Of a stretch of DNA of 64,000 nt, positions 37,196 to 48,029 are shown piece by piece. Source of the DNA: Sparassis latifolia (Eukaryota; Basidiomycota; Agaricomycetes; Polyporales; Sparassidaceae); the NCBI GenBank assembly GCA_018466975.1, contig CM031559.1, positions 1,426,001 to 1,490,000 on the forward strand, read 5' to 3'. The position numbers were made by a program, and so were the translations under genes. The notes under the pieces were generated by a model that was not told where the DNA came from, did no database searches, and saw only the letters and a list, made by a program, of their open reading frames with translations. The first letter of the stretch is position 1. Every line of letters starts with the position of its first letter.

Positions 37196-37972
37196 AGGCT
37201 GTTATATAGGATACTACATCATCTAGTAAAGATAATTAGATATATCATCAGGCATGGTAAGGTTCTTAAAACTTATACTAATTACACTTTTATAATATTA
37301 TATAGTCATTACACACATATACTAGCCAACCTTTTTAGCCCTCAATGTCCCATCACTTGTAAGAATGATTCTCTTTGTTTCTCAAGAATTGTAACTTCAA
37401 AGGCTCCTGACTTTCCGGATTTGGGCAAGTGTATTTTAAGGTTAGAAATCTCAAAAAAAAGACAGAAAAAAGCGGAAAAATTAGAGGCATGGTCCAGATA
37501 ATCATGAGTACCTTTAGTAAGTCAGTTTCCAAATTAGGAAACTGACTAAGCAGGTCTTCTAGTGCTACTTAGGTCTCTTTTTCGGTTTTAATTCAATAAT
37601 GATGGTTACAATGCATTAAACACAGTACAACACTGCATAAAATATAATTTTCATGTTCCCTGAGACAGAGCTGTTATCTATTATCTAATCTAAAGTGCTG
37701 CAGCCATGCATCTGTTGATGGTTATTTGTACAAGTCGCACCGGTTTTCAATACAACAGTTTTGAATGTTCATCTATACTCAACTTGTAGTTGGGCAAGAA
37801 GAGCCATTAGAATGTTTGTAGCTAAGTTCTATCTCTGAGATTTTCCCACAGTTTGGGGAAAAGTGCATCACGGTTCACCTCAGCCTCCAAAGGCCCACTG
37901 CTTATAAGAACGATTCTCTTCGTACCTCAGGAATCGTAACCTCGGAAGCGTGGACATGGTACTTGGGACGAG
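37196..37972. other. AT-rich spacer with a diverged 52-bp duplicate
   Basis: No gene. A segment at ~37,344-37,400 (CACTTGTAAGAATGATTCTC...) is a diverged copy of ~37,896-37,950 (CTGCTTATAAGAACGATTCT...). Most differences are CG in the second against TG or CA in the first. Confidence 0.7.
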
Positions 37973-38200
37973 TTGGTAGTGGCCTCACTGAGGAAGAAGA
38001 ATGCGAGGGCCGAGGACTCGGATGATGGTGACAAGCCTCCCACAAAGCGAAGACGAGCTCTGCCTCAGACCCTGGAGGTCAAGGACAAGGGAGAAACCAA
38101 GCTGAAGCCGGTGCATCTGGGGAAAGCAGCCGCCAAAGTGAAAAAGAGTGGCCAAGTTGGCGCAGGTCGCAAGACCTGCAGTGGCGGCACCAGACCTTGA
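37973..38200 (+). pseudogene. Lys-rich C-terminal remnant
   Basis: An ORF encodes an acidic patch (A-E-D-S-D-D-G-D-K) and basic K-R-R-R-A-L and K-V-K-K-S-G-Q segments, like the low-complexity tail of the accessory gene at 23,831-26,968. It has no upstream coding sequence and is probably a leftover 3' end. Confidence 0.3.
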
Positions 38201-38426
38201 CAATATAACTCCAGTTCAAAGTAGACTCATAGGCTTCCACATTGTTTCGCCTTCTATAATGTGACCCATAGATCTACATAGGTAAAGCCATGGAGATGGT
38301 GGCGATGGCGAGGCGAGTGGGCAAGAACTTCAGCAGGCATTCAGTTGACTTGGAGTGGCGGTAGTGAATCGAGTGCATGGAGATTCCATGCTAGGTTAAA
38401 AAGCATGTATATCAATACTCTAATGA

Positions 38427-41400
38427 CTACACATTGTGGCTATCTGGGCGAAAGGCAGTAAAGACCATGGCAGAGTCGACCTTCTCTTGGAATGCATCCA
38501 AAGACTTCGCCACCAGCGAGGTTTCCTCTCTCGCCATCACCACCTCCTTCCCCACCTTCTTCACTTCATCCAAAGTGGACGTCGCCACCGCCATCGAATC
38601 CTCTTTGGCGAGCACCAATTCCATCTCCAGCTTGCTCGCTTGAGCGATCGCCTCTGCCGCCGAAGATCTGAGCTCCTTCTCCATGCTGTCGAATGACGGA
38701 GGTCGGCCAATTCACCCTGCAGCTTCTCGACGTCCGCCTGGCTCACTGTCTGGTTCGCGCCTTGCTCCAACCTGTTGACCTTCTCCTTGAGCTCTGGCAG
38801 GCAATGTCGCTTGGTGATGAGGTCCGCCACTGCCAACTTCACGCTCTCCTGTAGCTCGATGGTGACTGGCCTGCGAAACTCCTCCATGGCCAACTTGACC
38901 TCTTCGCAAATGCTCTGGGCATTTTCTTGAAGCGCGGATGGTGGGTTGATTTGCTGGAGCACCGCTGTGATCTCCACCTTGACGGTGTTGAGGTCCGCCA
39001 TCCTCTCCTGGAATTGGACTTCCATCCCGTCCTTGTGTGCCAGGAACTCCTGTCGCAACTCGGCACAATTTGCGCAGTCATCGTTGGATGACTGTGAGGT
39101 TTCTTCGCCACTGGGGGTGTCGCCTTCATTCAACGGAGTGGGACTTCCTGTAGACACTCGCTGGACATTACGCAAGTGGGGTGCTGTATCCCAGGTCAGC
39201 GCTGCATGGATTCGACTCTGTGGCGGGTGCACTCACCCTTGCTGGTTGGAGGCACTGCTCTGAGGTGATTCGCCTTCGCATTCCTTTTCGCCTCCGCCTC
39301 CTTCTTTGCTGCCTTACGGTCCAGTGTGGTGCCCTTCTTTGCTGGCCTTCGCCCTTCATCGACGTGTCCCGCCTTCGCCAATGCGGAGGACTTCGCTCCC
39401 TTCGACACCTTGGATATCTCCAGGGAGGGCGTCACCTCCTGTGCCACCTCGGCAGCTCCTGCGCTCGTCTCGTGGGGCATCAGCAGTGAACGCTGCCAAT
39501 CGTCATGTGGCCGCTCCAAGGACACGCGCTGTTTCATGGTTACATCGACTCCAGCTGCGACAAGATGTCCTGCTTACCTCATCCTCCACCACCTCTGCCT
39601 GATACTCTGGCGCATCCTCTGGTTCATCGGTGACTGGTGTCAGCATGCGCTTGCTGCTGCTAGCTTGCAGCGGAGCAGCTGGCCCTGTTTGGAAGGCCAT
39701 AGCCTGCACCGCCTCCATTGCCAGCCTGGCGACTTCCTTTATGTCATCGCCTTCCGCCAGAGGCATCTTGGCTGCTGCCTTCGAGCACTCGCCTTCGCCT
39801 TCCTGGTGATTACGGGCACCATTGGGCCCGAGCGACCTCCCATCGCCACCCTTGTCATCTGCCCGCCCTCCTTCGCAACAGACTTGGCAGGCGGGACCTC
39901 ATCCGCCTCACGTACTGAGGTCCTGGTGACCTCGCCACCATCTTGTGCACCTGAGTTTTGGCTCCTCACCGGCTTTGGCTTGGGTCCTGACTTCTTACCT
40001 TCGCCAGGTTTGGTGACTGCACCAGACTTGGCAGGCACGCCAGACTTGGAGACCTCACCAGAGTTGGCGACCTCACCAGAGTTTGAGGGAGCCACGGCTC
40101 CAGTGGCAGTGGCGGACTTGGTGGCGCGCTTGGACTTCGACAATTTCTCCACTGAGGCCTCACCTTCAGCGTTGGCTTCATCAGGTGTGACGGTCACCTT
40201 CTGCTTCGTCGCCTCGACCTCCTCGCCACCCTTGACCTTGGAGCTGGATGCCACAGCATTGCGCGTCTTGGTCTTCTTCGGCGGCTTGCGCTTCGATGCT
40301 CCCATGACCAGTGGTTCTGCACCATCAGGCTCATCGGAGTCGACGTGGATGTCGTATGGAGGTGGCGACGTCGGCAGCGGCTTGCGCTCTAACACCAGGG
40401 CTGCGCACATCTCTTGGAACTCACGCTGTGCGGTGTGTGAGTTTCCTCGCAGGGGCACGCCATCCCTGTTCCTCGGTGCAATGCTGCAACTGATGCCTCA
40501 TGCTGCACATTCGAGGCACCGACCGAAGTTGGCGGTGTTGAGCTTGCATGGCCACTCTTTCTCCTTGCAGCTGGTGCAAGGGACGAGCTGCAGGAACATT
40601 AGCACAGGTCAATTTCTCACAAGATTGTTACTCACCAAATCCATTGCATGTGCCCACATAAAGTCAGTCACACGGGTGGACGTCTTTTTCCACATGTCCT
40701 TCTGTGACGCCGTCGCCTTCGCCTTCGTGCGACATGAGGTGATGTCGTCATCCTCGTTGTCTGTTTGACAGGTTTGGCAGGGGCGTTCATCTTTGCAACA
40801 CCGGCATTAGAGTCCCCTGCTTGGCGGGTAGATTGGAAGGCGGCGCCGGAGTCTCATCTTCGCTTTCGATGAACTCCTTGCTCTTGTATTCCTTCGTCAC
40901 GCGCTTCTTCTTTGGCGGCTTGATGGTCAGTACTTCCTCTTCATCGCTCGACTCCTTCGCCTTCCTCTTCCCGCTCTTCGTGCTCACCTTTGAGCCCTTA
41001 ACCTCGGTCTGCACCATCCTGTTCTGGGCACGCTACACTCGAGCAGAGGTAGTCGGGCCTCGCCTTTCTCCTTTGCGACCTTGATCAGCTTTATCCGCTT
41101 CACCTTTAGAGCCGCCTCCTCATTCTCACTCTCCTCACTCAACTCCGTGATGACCGCCTTGCGCTTTCGGAGTGGTGGGGCAGCTGGCGAGATCAATATT
41201 GGTCTGGCCATTGGTGGAGGGGGCGACACCGCATCGACCTCGATGGGTTCGGGCTGGCCTGCACCCAGCACGTCTTCCGCCATCTCATCGTTGTCATCTT
41301 TGGTGGCATCGTTGTCCTCATCACCATCATCATTGTCGGTATCATCGTCATCATCATCCTCTGGCTCCTCTCCCTCTCCCTCTCCCTCTCCCTCTCCCTC

Positions 41401-42458
41401 TCCTCTCCCTCTCCTCTCTCCCTCTCCTCTCTCTCTCCTCTCCCTCTCCTCTCCTCTCCCTCTCCCTCTCCTCTCCCTCTCCCTCTCCTCTCCCTCCCTC
41501 TCTCCCTCTCCCTCTCCCTCTCCCTCTCCTCTCCCTCTCCCTCTCCCTCCTCTCCTCTCCCTCTCCCTCTCCCTCTCCCTCTCCCTCTCCCTCTCCTCTC
41601 CCTCTCCCTCTCCCTCTCCCTCTCCCTCTCCTCTCCCTCTCCCTCCTCTCCTCTCCTCTCCTCTCCCTCTCCCTCTCCTCTCTCCCTCTCCCTCTCCTCT
41701 CCCTCTCCCTCTCCCTCTCCCTCTCCCTCTCCCTCTCCTCTTCCTCGCTCATCGCATGCACCACCTTACCCTGTGCCTTCTCCTTGCTCTTTCCCTTTCC
41801 CTTGTCCTCCACTGCCTCCACGTGGACCATACGCTCACCCACCGTGCCTGTCCCGGCATCCTTGTCAGCTCTCTCCTTGCCTTTGCCCTTGGTGACGAGG
41901 TCCCCGGTCCCCAGGTCCTCCGCACCACGTCCCTGGGTGTCATCATCGGCTGGCACATTGCCCGAGCCAGCCGCTGGCATACTCTTCATCGGTGGCAGCT
42001 TGCAATATGGATCTGGTGCAGTCAGTTTGTCACTCGACACCTCACAACGCTTGTTACTCACCTTCAGTCCACCACTGCCTTCCCAGGTCCTCACACTCCC
42101 CATACTCGCGCACAGCCAGAGGGTACCTCTTGTATATCCTCTCGTCATTGTTTGATATGTGGTCCAGCCACACCAGAGCCTTCTGCTGGTATGCCCGGGT
42201 GAATTCCAGCAACGCGCTGATGACGATCCCAGGCATCCTCAACGACTTCAAGGGCTCCGAGAAAGTCTTTTCAAGCCAACTCTGTGTGGCATATTCGGTG
42301 AGTGCATGCCAGACCTTCGACCGATGACTTACCACTTCGAGGTAAATCCTCGTCTCCCAGTCCGGATAGCGAGGATCGTCCTGGCGAGGTGCCGCTGCAA
42401 CAATGGCCATCAGTCGCGCGGCCTGCAGAACATAGTTGGGGTCGATATCCAGAGGCAT
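38427..42458 (-). pseudogene. Nuclear-type protein with Cys cluster and coiled coil, KDZ-block cargo
   Basis: Exon 1 (42,458-~42,055) is a compact helical domain (M-P-L-D-I-D-P-N-Y-V-L-Q-A-A-R-L). An acidic/basic low-complexity part follows, containing a hexanucleotide tract (41,368-41,740), a D/E-rich run and K-P-P-K-K-K-R-V-T-K, a classic nuclear-localisation-like motif (~40,915). A Cys cluster C-T-S-C-x6-C-x8-C-L-E-C-x5-C (~40,470-40,590) resembles small fungal zinc clusters. The C-terminal ~250 residues are coiled coil (L-P-E-L-K-E-K-V-N-R-L-E-Q; stop at 38,427). Several ~48-nt introns can be read. Damage: a frame change across the hexanucleotide tract, one TGA inside the Cys cluster (~40,498) and frame changes near 39,760 and 38,690. 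It is likely a DNA/chromatin accessory of the element; function unknown. Confidence 0.55.
41368..41740. repeat. Hexanucleotide (CCCTCT)n microsatellite, ~370 bp
   Basis: Almost pure CCCTCT/CCTCTC repeats inside a coding exon (GAGAGG on the coding strand, giving E-R-E-R-E-R and G-R-G-R-G). Coding frames before and after differ, as slippage would cause. Confidence 0.97.
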
Positions 42459-42668
42459 GGTGAGCTTGGCAGAAGAAAGCGTGAGGGTGTTTCAAAAGCA
42501 GAGGTTGCAGTACAGCGGAGGCAGAGCAGACGACACTATGAGCTGGCAGACGTGATCTGCACCAAGTTCAACTTCACACGCCACGCGACCACGTGCTTTG
42601 CACGTGATTGCTGAACTTGTGCGATTTCTCAAGTCTCTCAAGGTCAGTGTGACCTGCTGCAAGTTCTC
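42459..42668. promoter_or_regulatory. 210-bp bidirectional promoter region
   Basis: It separates the start codons of the leftward Cys-cluster gene (42,458) and the rightward repeat-motif gene (42,669). It holds a small inverted motif CACGTGCTTTGCACGTGAT (42,590-42,608; CACGTG twice, E-box-like). Confidence 0.5.
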
Positions 42669-45600
42669 ATGGCTCCCAACAGTAAGTTCTATTGCTCTCC
42701 TTGTGGAATCTGACTCCTTTGTGACGTTATCTGACCTTTCTATGTCATATCAATCCTTTTTCTACAACTGATCTCCCGCGATCCAGGACTGATCGAAGAC
42801 TTGTCTGCTCGCCACAATCTACCTGCCATGGCCAGTGACGCGGAACCTCCTGACACGCTGGACATTACGATGGGCAAGTTGGATGAGGAGGATAGTATCG
42901 TTGAGCCCCGTCGTCCACTCATTTCGGATCTCCTTGACTCTCCTGGATCTGCCCAGATCTCCTTGCCTCTTCACTCTGCTTCTCAGACACCCTTCGCGCC
43001 CCGCCACACTACCCCATCCGTGGCGGCTCCATTTGCGCCATCCAACTCGCCATATGAGCATCTCCACCGCCACGCCTCACCAAAGGTACAGGTGTCATCT
43101 GGATCTGTGGCGCCTGTGGAGGGAAGTCGCGGCACTTCACCAATCCATAGGCGTGCACTCATCTCAGATTCCACCCCCACTGCACCCGGTGGAATGTTCA
43201 ACTTCGACACTCCTGGCATCTCGCCAATCCCTCGACGTGCCCTGTTGGAAGCTACTCCCCTTCCTCCACCAGCTCACACCACTTCAGGGTACCTCCTATC
43301 CCTGGCTCTTAGCCTCAATATAATCTACTGTTTGTTGTGGCTAAGAGCCCCTCAGGGGGTGGTCTGACCATGGGATTTGTGGATGGCCCACTGGCCTTGT
43401 GGAATATTCCACAGTTGAGGAGGTCCTGATATGGAAGCTACTTATTAGTACTATCTGAAGTGACTCATGGGCTTTAGATCTTCCCTGTTATATAGGTTCT
43501 CCCATGGACCTCCCTTGTATTATTACTAGTCAAAGGGTGCCAGGGGGTATTTTGGACCTCCTGTAGTCTGGTATTTTTCACTTTCTGGCTTATAGCTTAT
43601 TATATGATAGATACTTTGCTCCTTGATTTCTTCTTACTATGCATGCTAAACCTATATTTCTAAGGCTGTAAATGTATATTGAGCATTTCACAAATGTAAA
43701 CTGGCATTTGATTATGATATATAAGTGTCTTTCTAAGTATGTTGAGACATCTTGCTAGAGTATATCTTTCAAGTATGTAGAGTTACAGTTCTTCTAAATG
43801 TCATTCCAGACCTTCTTGAACAACTGACTTGTCAATGCAGGAATAAATTATATATTTTGTACTATATCATATAATAGAAGCTGCTATCATAGACTACCAG
43901 ATCTTCTGCCTGATAGAGAATGAACTTTTCAAGATCTCTACTAGTGTGATGGACCTCCTGTCTGACAGAGAATGGACTTTTCAAGATCTTTCTTTAGTAT
44001 GATGGACCTCCCATCGCATACAGAATGGGCCTCCCAAGATTCTGATTTTACTTAATGTATCTCCCATTTTACAGAAAATGGACCTCCTAAGGCCTCTATT
44101 TTCAACTGTGGACCTCCTGTACCATATAAAATGGACCTTCCAAGGTCCTAATTTTGTGCAATGAACCTCCCAAAATACTACTTCAGGATGTCTAAGGTCT
44201 CTAGCAGTCATATTATATTTTTAAATTCGCCTATCCTACAGAGAATGGACCTCCTAAAACCTCTATTTTAAACTGTGGACCTCCTGTATCATATAAAATG
44301 GACCTCCTAAGATCCTAATTTTGTACAATGGACGTCCCAAAATATACTTCAGGATGTTTAAGGTCTCTAGTAAAGAGAGAAGCAAGGCATTTAGTCCAAC
44401 AGTCTATACAACTATCTGTACCAAAGAACATTTCTTTACATGATGCAATAATGAGACATTTCTGTATATTAATGGGACATCCCTGTATATTAATGGGACA
44501 TCCTGTTAGATTCGAATATTGGGAGAACTATAGATCTGTCCTATTATCCTCTTTGGAAGAGAATGTTGTGCAGTGAATGCATCTGCTGTAAGTACAACTT
44601 TTTCAGACTGTTGGACTAAATACCTTGCTTCTCTCTTTACTACATTCTTATAGGCAGAATCTTATCTTTTCTACTAGTATATAGACACACTGGGTTACAT
44701 TGTCTCTTAACTCAGTTAATGAAAGTTATAGAATGTTCACATCAGATGCTATATAATAAATGTTATATGAGGTTAGCTTAGGCATTATAACAGAAAGTGT
44801 CAAATATCTTTTAAGATGCGATAACAAGCACTATTATTTGGCCTGTTTCAGTTAATGTATAACCTAATAAACTTGCTGTACATACTAGTAACAGCAATAT
44901 AGTATTTCTAAAAATATGGGTGAATTTAGAAATTTAGGGTGATTGCTAGAGACCTTAAACATCCTGAAGTATATTTTGGGACGTCCATTGCACAAAATTA
45001 GGATCTTAGGAGGTCCATTTTATATGATACAGGAGGTCCACAGTTTAAAATAGAGGTTTTAGGAGGTCCATTCTCTGTAGGATAGGCGAATTTAAAAATA
45101 TAATATGACTGCTAGAGACCTTAGACATCCTGAAGTAGTATTTTGGGAGGTTCATTGCACAAAATTAGGACCTTGGAAGGTCCATTTTATATGGTACAGG
45201 AGGTCCACAGTTGAAAATAGAGGCCTTAGGAGGTCCATTTTCTGTAAAATGGGAGATACATTAAGTAAAATCAGAATCTTGGGAGGCCCATTCTGTATGC
45301 GATGGGAGGTCCATCATACTAAAGAAAGATCTTGAAAAGTCCATTCTCTGTCAGACAGGAGGTCCATCACACTAGTAGAGATCTTGAAAAGTTCATTCTC
45401 TATCAGGCAGAAGATCTGGTAGTCTATGATAGCAGCTTCTATTATATGATATAGTACAAAATATATAATTTATTCCTGCATTGACAAGTCAGTTGTTCAA
45501 GAAGGTCTGGAATGACATTTAGAAGAACTGTAACTCTACATACTTGAAAGATATACTCTAGCAAGATGTCTCAACATACTTAGAAAGACACTTATATATC

Positions 45601-46946
45601 ATAATCAAATGCCAGTTTACATTTGTGAAATGCTCAATATACATTTACAGCCTTAGAAATATAGGTTTAGCATGCATAGTAAGAAGAAATCAAGGAGCAA
45701 AGTATCTATCATATAATAAGCTATAAGCCAGAAAGTGAAAAATACCAGACTACAGGAGGTCCAAAATACCCCCTGGCACCCTTTGACTAGTAATAATACA
45801 AGGGAGGTCCATGGGAGAACCTATATAACAGGGAAGATCTAAAGCCCATGAGTCACTTCAGATAGTACTAATAAGTAGCTTCCATATCAGGACCTCCTCA
45901 ACTGTGGAATATTCCACAAGGCCAGTGGGCCATCCACAAATCCCATGGTCAGACCACCCCCTGAGGGGCTCTTAGCCACAACAAACAGTAGATTATATTG
46001 AGGCTAAGAGCCAGGGATAGGAGGTACCCTGAAGTGGCTCACACTTTCGACTTTCGCACTCCTGATACCTCACCACTCCCTCGATGATCGCTCGTCGCTG
46101 AGCCCCTTGACGCTACGCCACGTATGTCCATCCACTTCGATAGTGAAGCAAGTACGCCGATGGCGAGGTGCATGCTGGTGGATGAGACACTTGATGTGGA
46201 ACCAGTGCTGAAACTGTTGGACTTTGGCAATAGTCCTCCCGCCATGCCAGGACGACAGCGAGCTCTGGTGATAGACAGCCCTGGCGCGACGCCTGTGCAT
46301 AGCCAGGTCCGGTGGCTAAATAGTCCCAGTGCTTTGCCTCCAAAGAGGCGGCCTTTGTTAGACGATGTTTTAAGTCCACCGCCTCTGCCATCGGCGCCCT
46401 CTCACTCTCCAGCTCGCACTTTCAATGACAGCAATTTCCGCCATGATGCACCTGTTATTCACTATATGAAAGGCAGCATCGAGCCAGTCACTGTTACTTC
46501 CAGGATGCCAAGTCTGGCAGCACTTCCAGATGAGCTGCCGATCCATCATCCCACCCATTGGGAACAGGTTCCAGGCTTATTCCCAGATACCACACAGCTG
46601 CTGCCAATGGCAGTCCCTGGAGAGACGAATGCCGCTTCTGGCTCACAAGTGGCCTGCCTCGGTAGATCATTTGCGCAGATCGCAGCAGAGGCAGACAGTT
46701 CCAGTGAGTACATCCCTGGCAACATTCAGTCTGATGTTGACCTTATTCATAGTGGACGATGATGAAGGTGATAGCTTTGCGGTTAGTCGTCGTCGCACCA
46801 TGTTGCGGGAGCGCATTGTATGTCTTCAGCGTGAGCTTAACCTCACTGAGGATATGCATGTTGCGAACCTCAATGCCAGCTCGACCGTGCTCCAAATGGG
46901 GTACATTCTGAGGGACATTCATGGTGAGGCGTATCGCAGCAACTGA
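42669..46946 (+). pseudogene. Repeat-motif protein of unknown function, split by a hAT-like element
   Basis: Exon 1 is M-A-P-N (42,669-42,681). A 105-nt intron leads to a long exon from 42,787. The hAT-like insertion (43,280-46,036) interrupts it. The frame resumes at 46,045 as T-F-D-F-R-T-P-D, and a last intron (46,704-46,752) precedes M-D-D-D-E-G and a helical tail ending at 46,946. A short motif, R-R-x-L-(I/L/V) followed by D/E and Ser/Pro, occurs about seven times (R-R-P-L-I-S-D, R-R-A-L-I-S-D, R-R-A-L-L-E, R-R-S-L-V-A, Q-R-A-L-V-I-D, R-R-P-L-L-D-D). A TGA at ~46,084 sits where the motif expects Arg. Domain unknown; possibly a docking or chromatin-associated protein of the element. Confidence 0.55.
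43280..46036. mobile_element. 2,757-bp palindromic hAT-like non-autonomous element
   Basis: The ends CACTTCAGGG...CCCTGAAGTG are flanked by an exact 8-bp duplication GCTCACAC (43,272-43,279 and 46,037-46,044), the hAT hallmark. The two arms (~43,280-44,370 and ~44,945-46,036) are inverted copies of ~1,090 bp around a ~575-bp centre, unusually long for a hAT derivative. GGAGGTCC (GGACCTCC) recurs many times in each arm, and a ~120-170-bp unit within each arm is itself duplicated. There is no transposase. Excision would restore P-P-P-A-H-T-F-D-F-R in the host gene. Confidence 0.92.
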
Positions 46947-47074
46947 ACTAGTTTCTTCGAGTGTTCTGGTGTTAGCAATATATGACTGCTATGTAACAGC
47001 TCGTATACCAGTACAAAATGGATACATTCACTTCTGCATCACTAAGCTCTAAAGCCCATCACTCCTCCAGTGTA

Positions 47075-47951
47075 CTCTTGAGATGGGCGGACTGCGCTTG
47101 CCATCACCAAGACATGTTGTTGCCAGCAATTGGCCCATCGCCAAAGGACCTGAGTGAGAGCTTCACTGCATGGGAATATCGCTCCGCCAGCAAAGGGCCC
47201 ACCACCAAGGGTCAGAGGGTTGGCCATCGCCAAGCCGTGTTTTCGCCACAAATTGGCCCTCCGCCATGAGTGCTGGTAAGTGATGGGCCCACCGCCAAAG
47301 GTCAGAGGGTTGGCAATCACCAGAGCACGTCATCACCACCAATGCACCTGAAAACTGCAGGGCTGTATGTGACAATGGGCCCATTGGTGGCGATGACATA
47401 TCCTGGTGATCGTCAACCCACTGGCTTTTGGCGGTGGGCCGATTGCTGGCGGAAACATGTCCTGGCAATGACCTATCCCATGGGTGCTTGCAGTAAGGCC
47501 CTCACTGAGGGTGCTTTGGTGATGGGCCGATTGCTGGTGATAACATGCTTCGGCATTGGCCAACCCTCTGACCTTTGGCGGTGGGCCCATCGGTCATCTT
47601 ACACTCTTGGCGATGGGCCCACTGCTCATTCATCATACTCTGGCGGTGGGCCCATTGCTCAGAGAAACATGCTCTGGCGTTGGCCAACACTTCACCTTAC
47701 ACTCATGGCGATGGGCCCACTGCTCATTGATCACACTTTGGCGGTGGACCCATTGATGGCGGTAACATGCTCTGGCGTCGGCCCACCCTCTTACCTGTGG
47801 TGATGGGCCCATTGCTTAATGGTTACAACACTGTAATATGCCCTACTAGTGGGCCGAGCACTGGGAGAAGAACACTAGGGGTGGGCCCACTGCTAGTATC
47901 CCACACATGAAAGATATGGGCCCACTGCTGGTAGAGGTCAACATGGTGACA
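47075..47951. repeat. Subterminal minisatellite (right array)
   Basis: Diverged units of ~33-36 bp on the pattern TGGCGRTGGGCCCAYTGCTC plus a variable ACATGCTCTGGCG part. Read on the minus strand they share the GGGCCCA(C/T)CGCCA core with the left array. It is less regular than the left array. Confidence 0.9.
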
Positions 47952-48028
47952 ATGGGCCGACGTCCGCTGGCTGTCCAGTTCATGACAATGTCAGGGTAAA
48001 TGGGAGTTCAGTTCAGGTAACATGACTG
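47952..48028 (-). repeat. Right terminal inverted repeat of the KDZ block
   Basis: Reverse complement of the left end. The open frame of LINE ORF1 begins at the last bases of this repeat (stop TGA at 48,027-48,029, frame open from 48,030), so the repeat cuts into the LINE. Confidence 0.9.
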
Positions 48029-48029
48029 A

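Noticed and set aside
39326..40768. Plus-strand 480-aa ORF
   Set aside because: Antisense of the Cys-cluster/coiled-coil gene; Leu/Ser-rich shadow of a GC-rich coding strand.
41081..42202. Plus-strand 373-aa and 327-aa Ser/Pro/Leu-rich ORFs
   Set aside because: Produced by the (CCCTCT)n tract and antisense to the Cys-cluster gene, whose minus-strand reading has domains and splice sites.
43981..45335. Identical 76-codon ORFs on opposite strands
   Set aside because: Mirror images in the arms of the palindromic hAT-like element.
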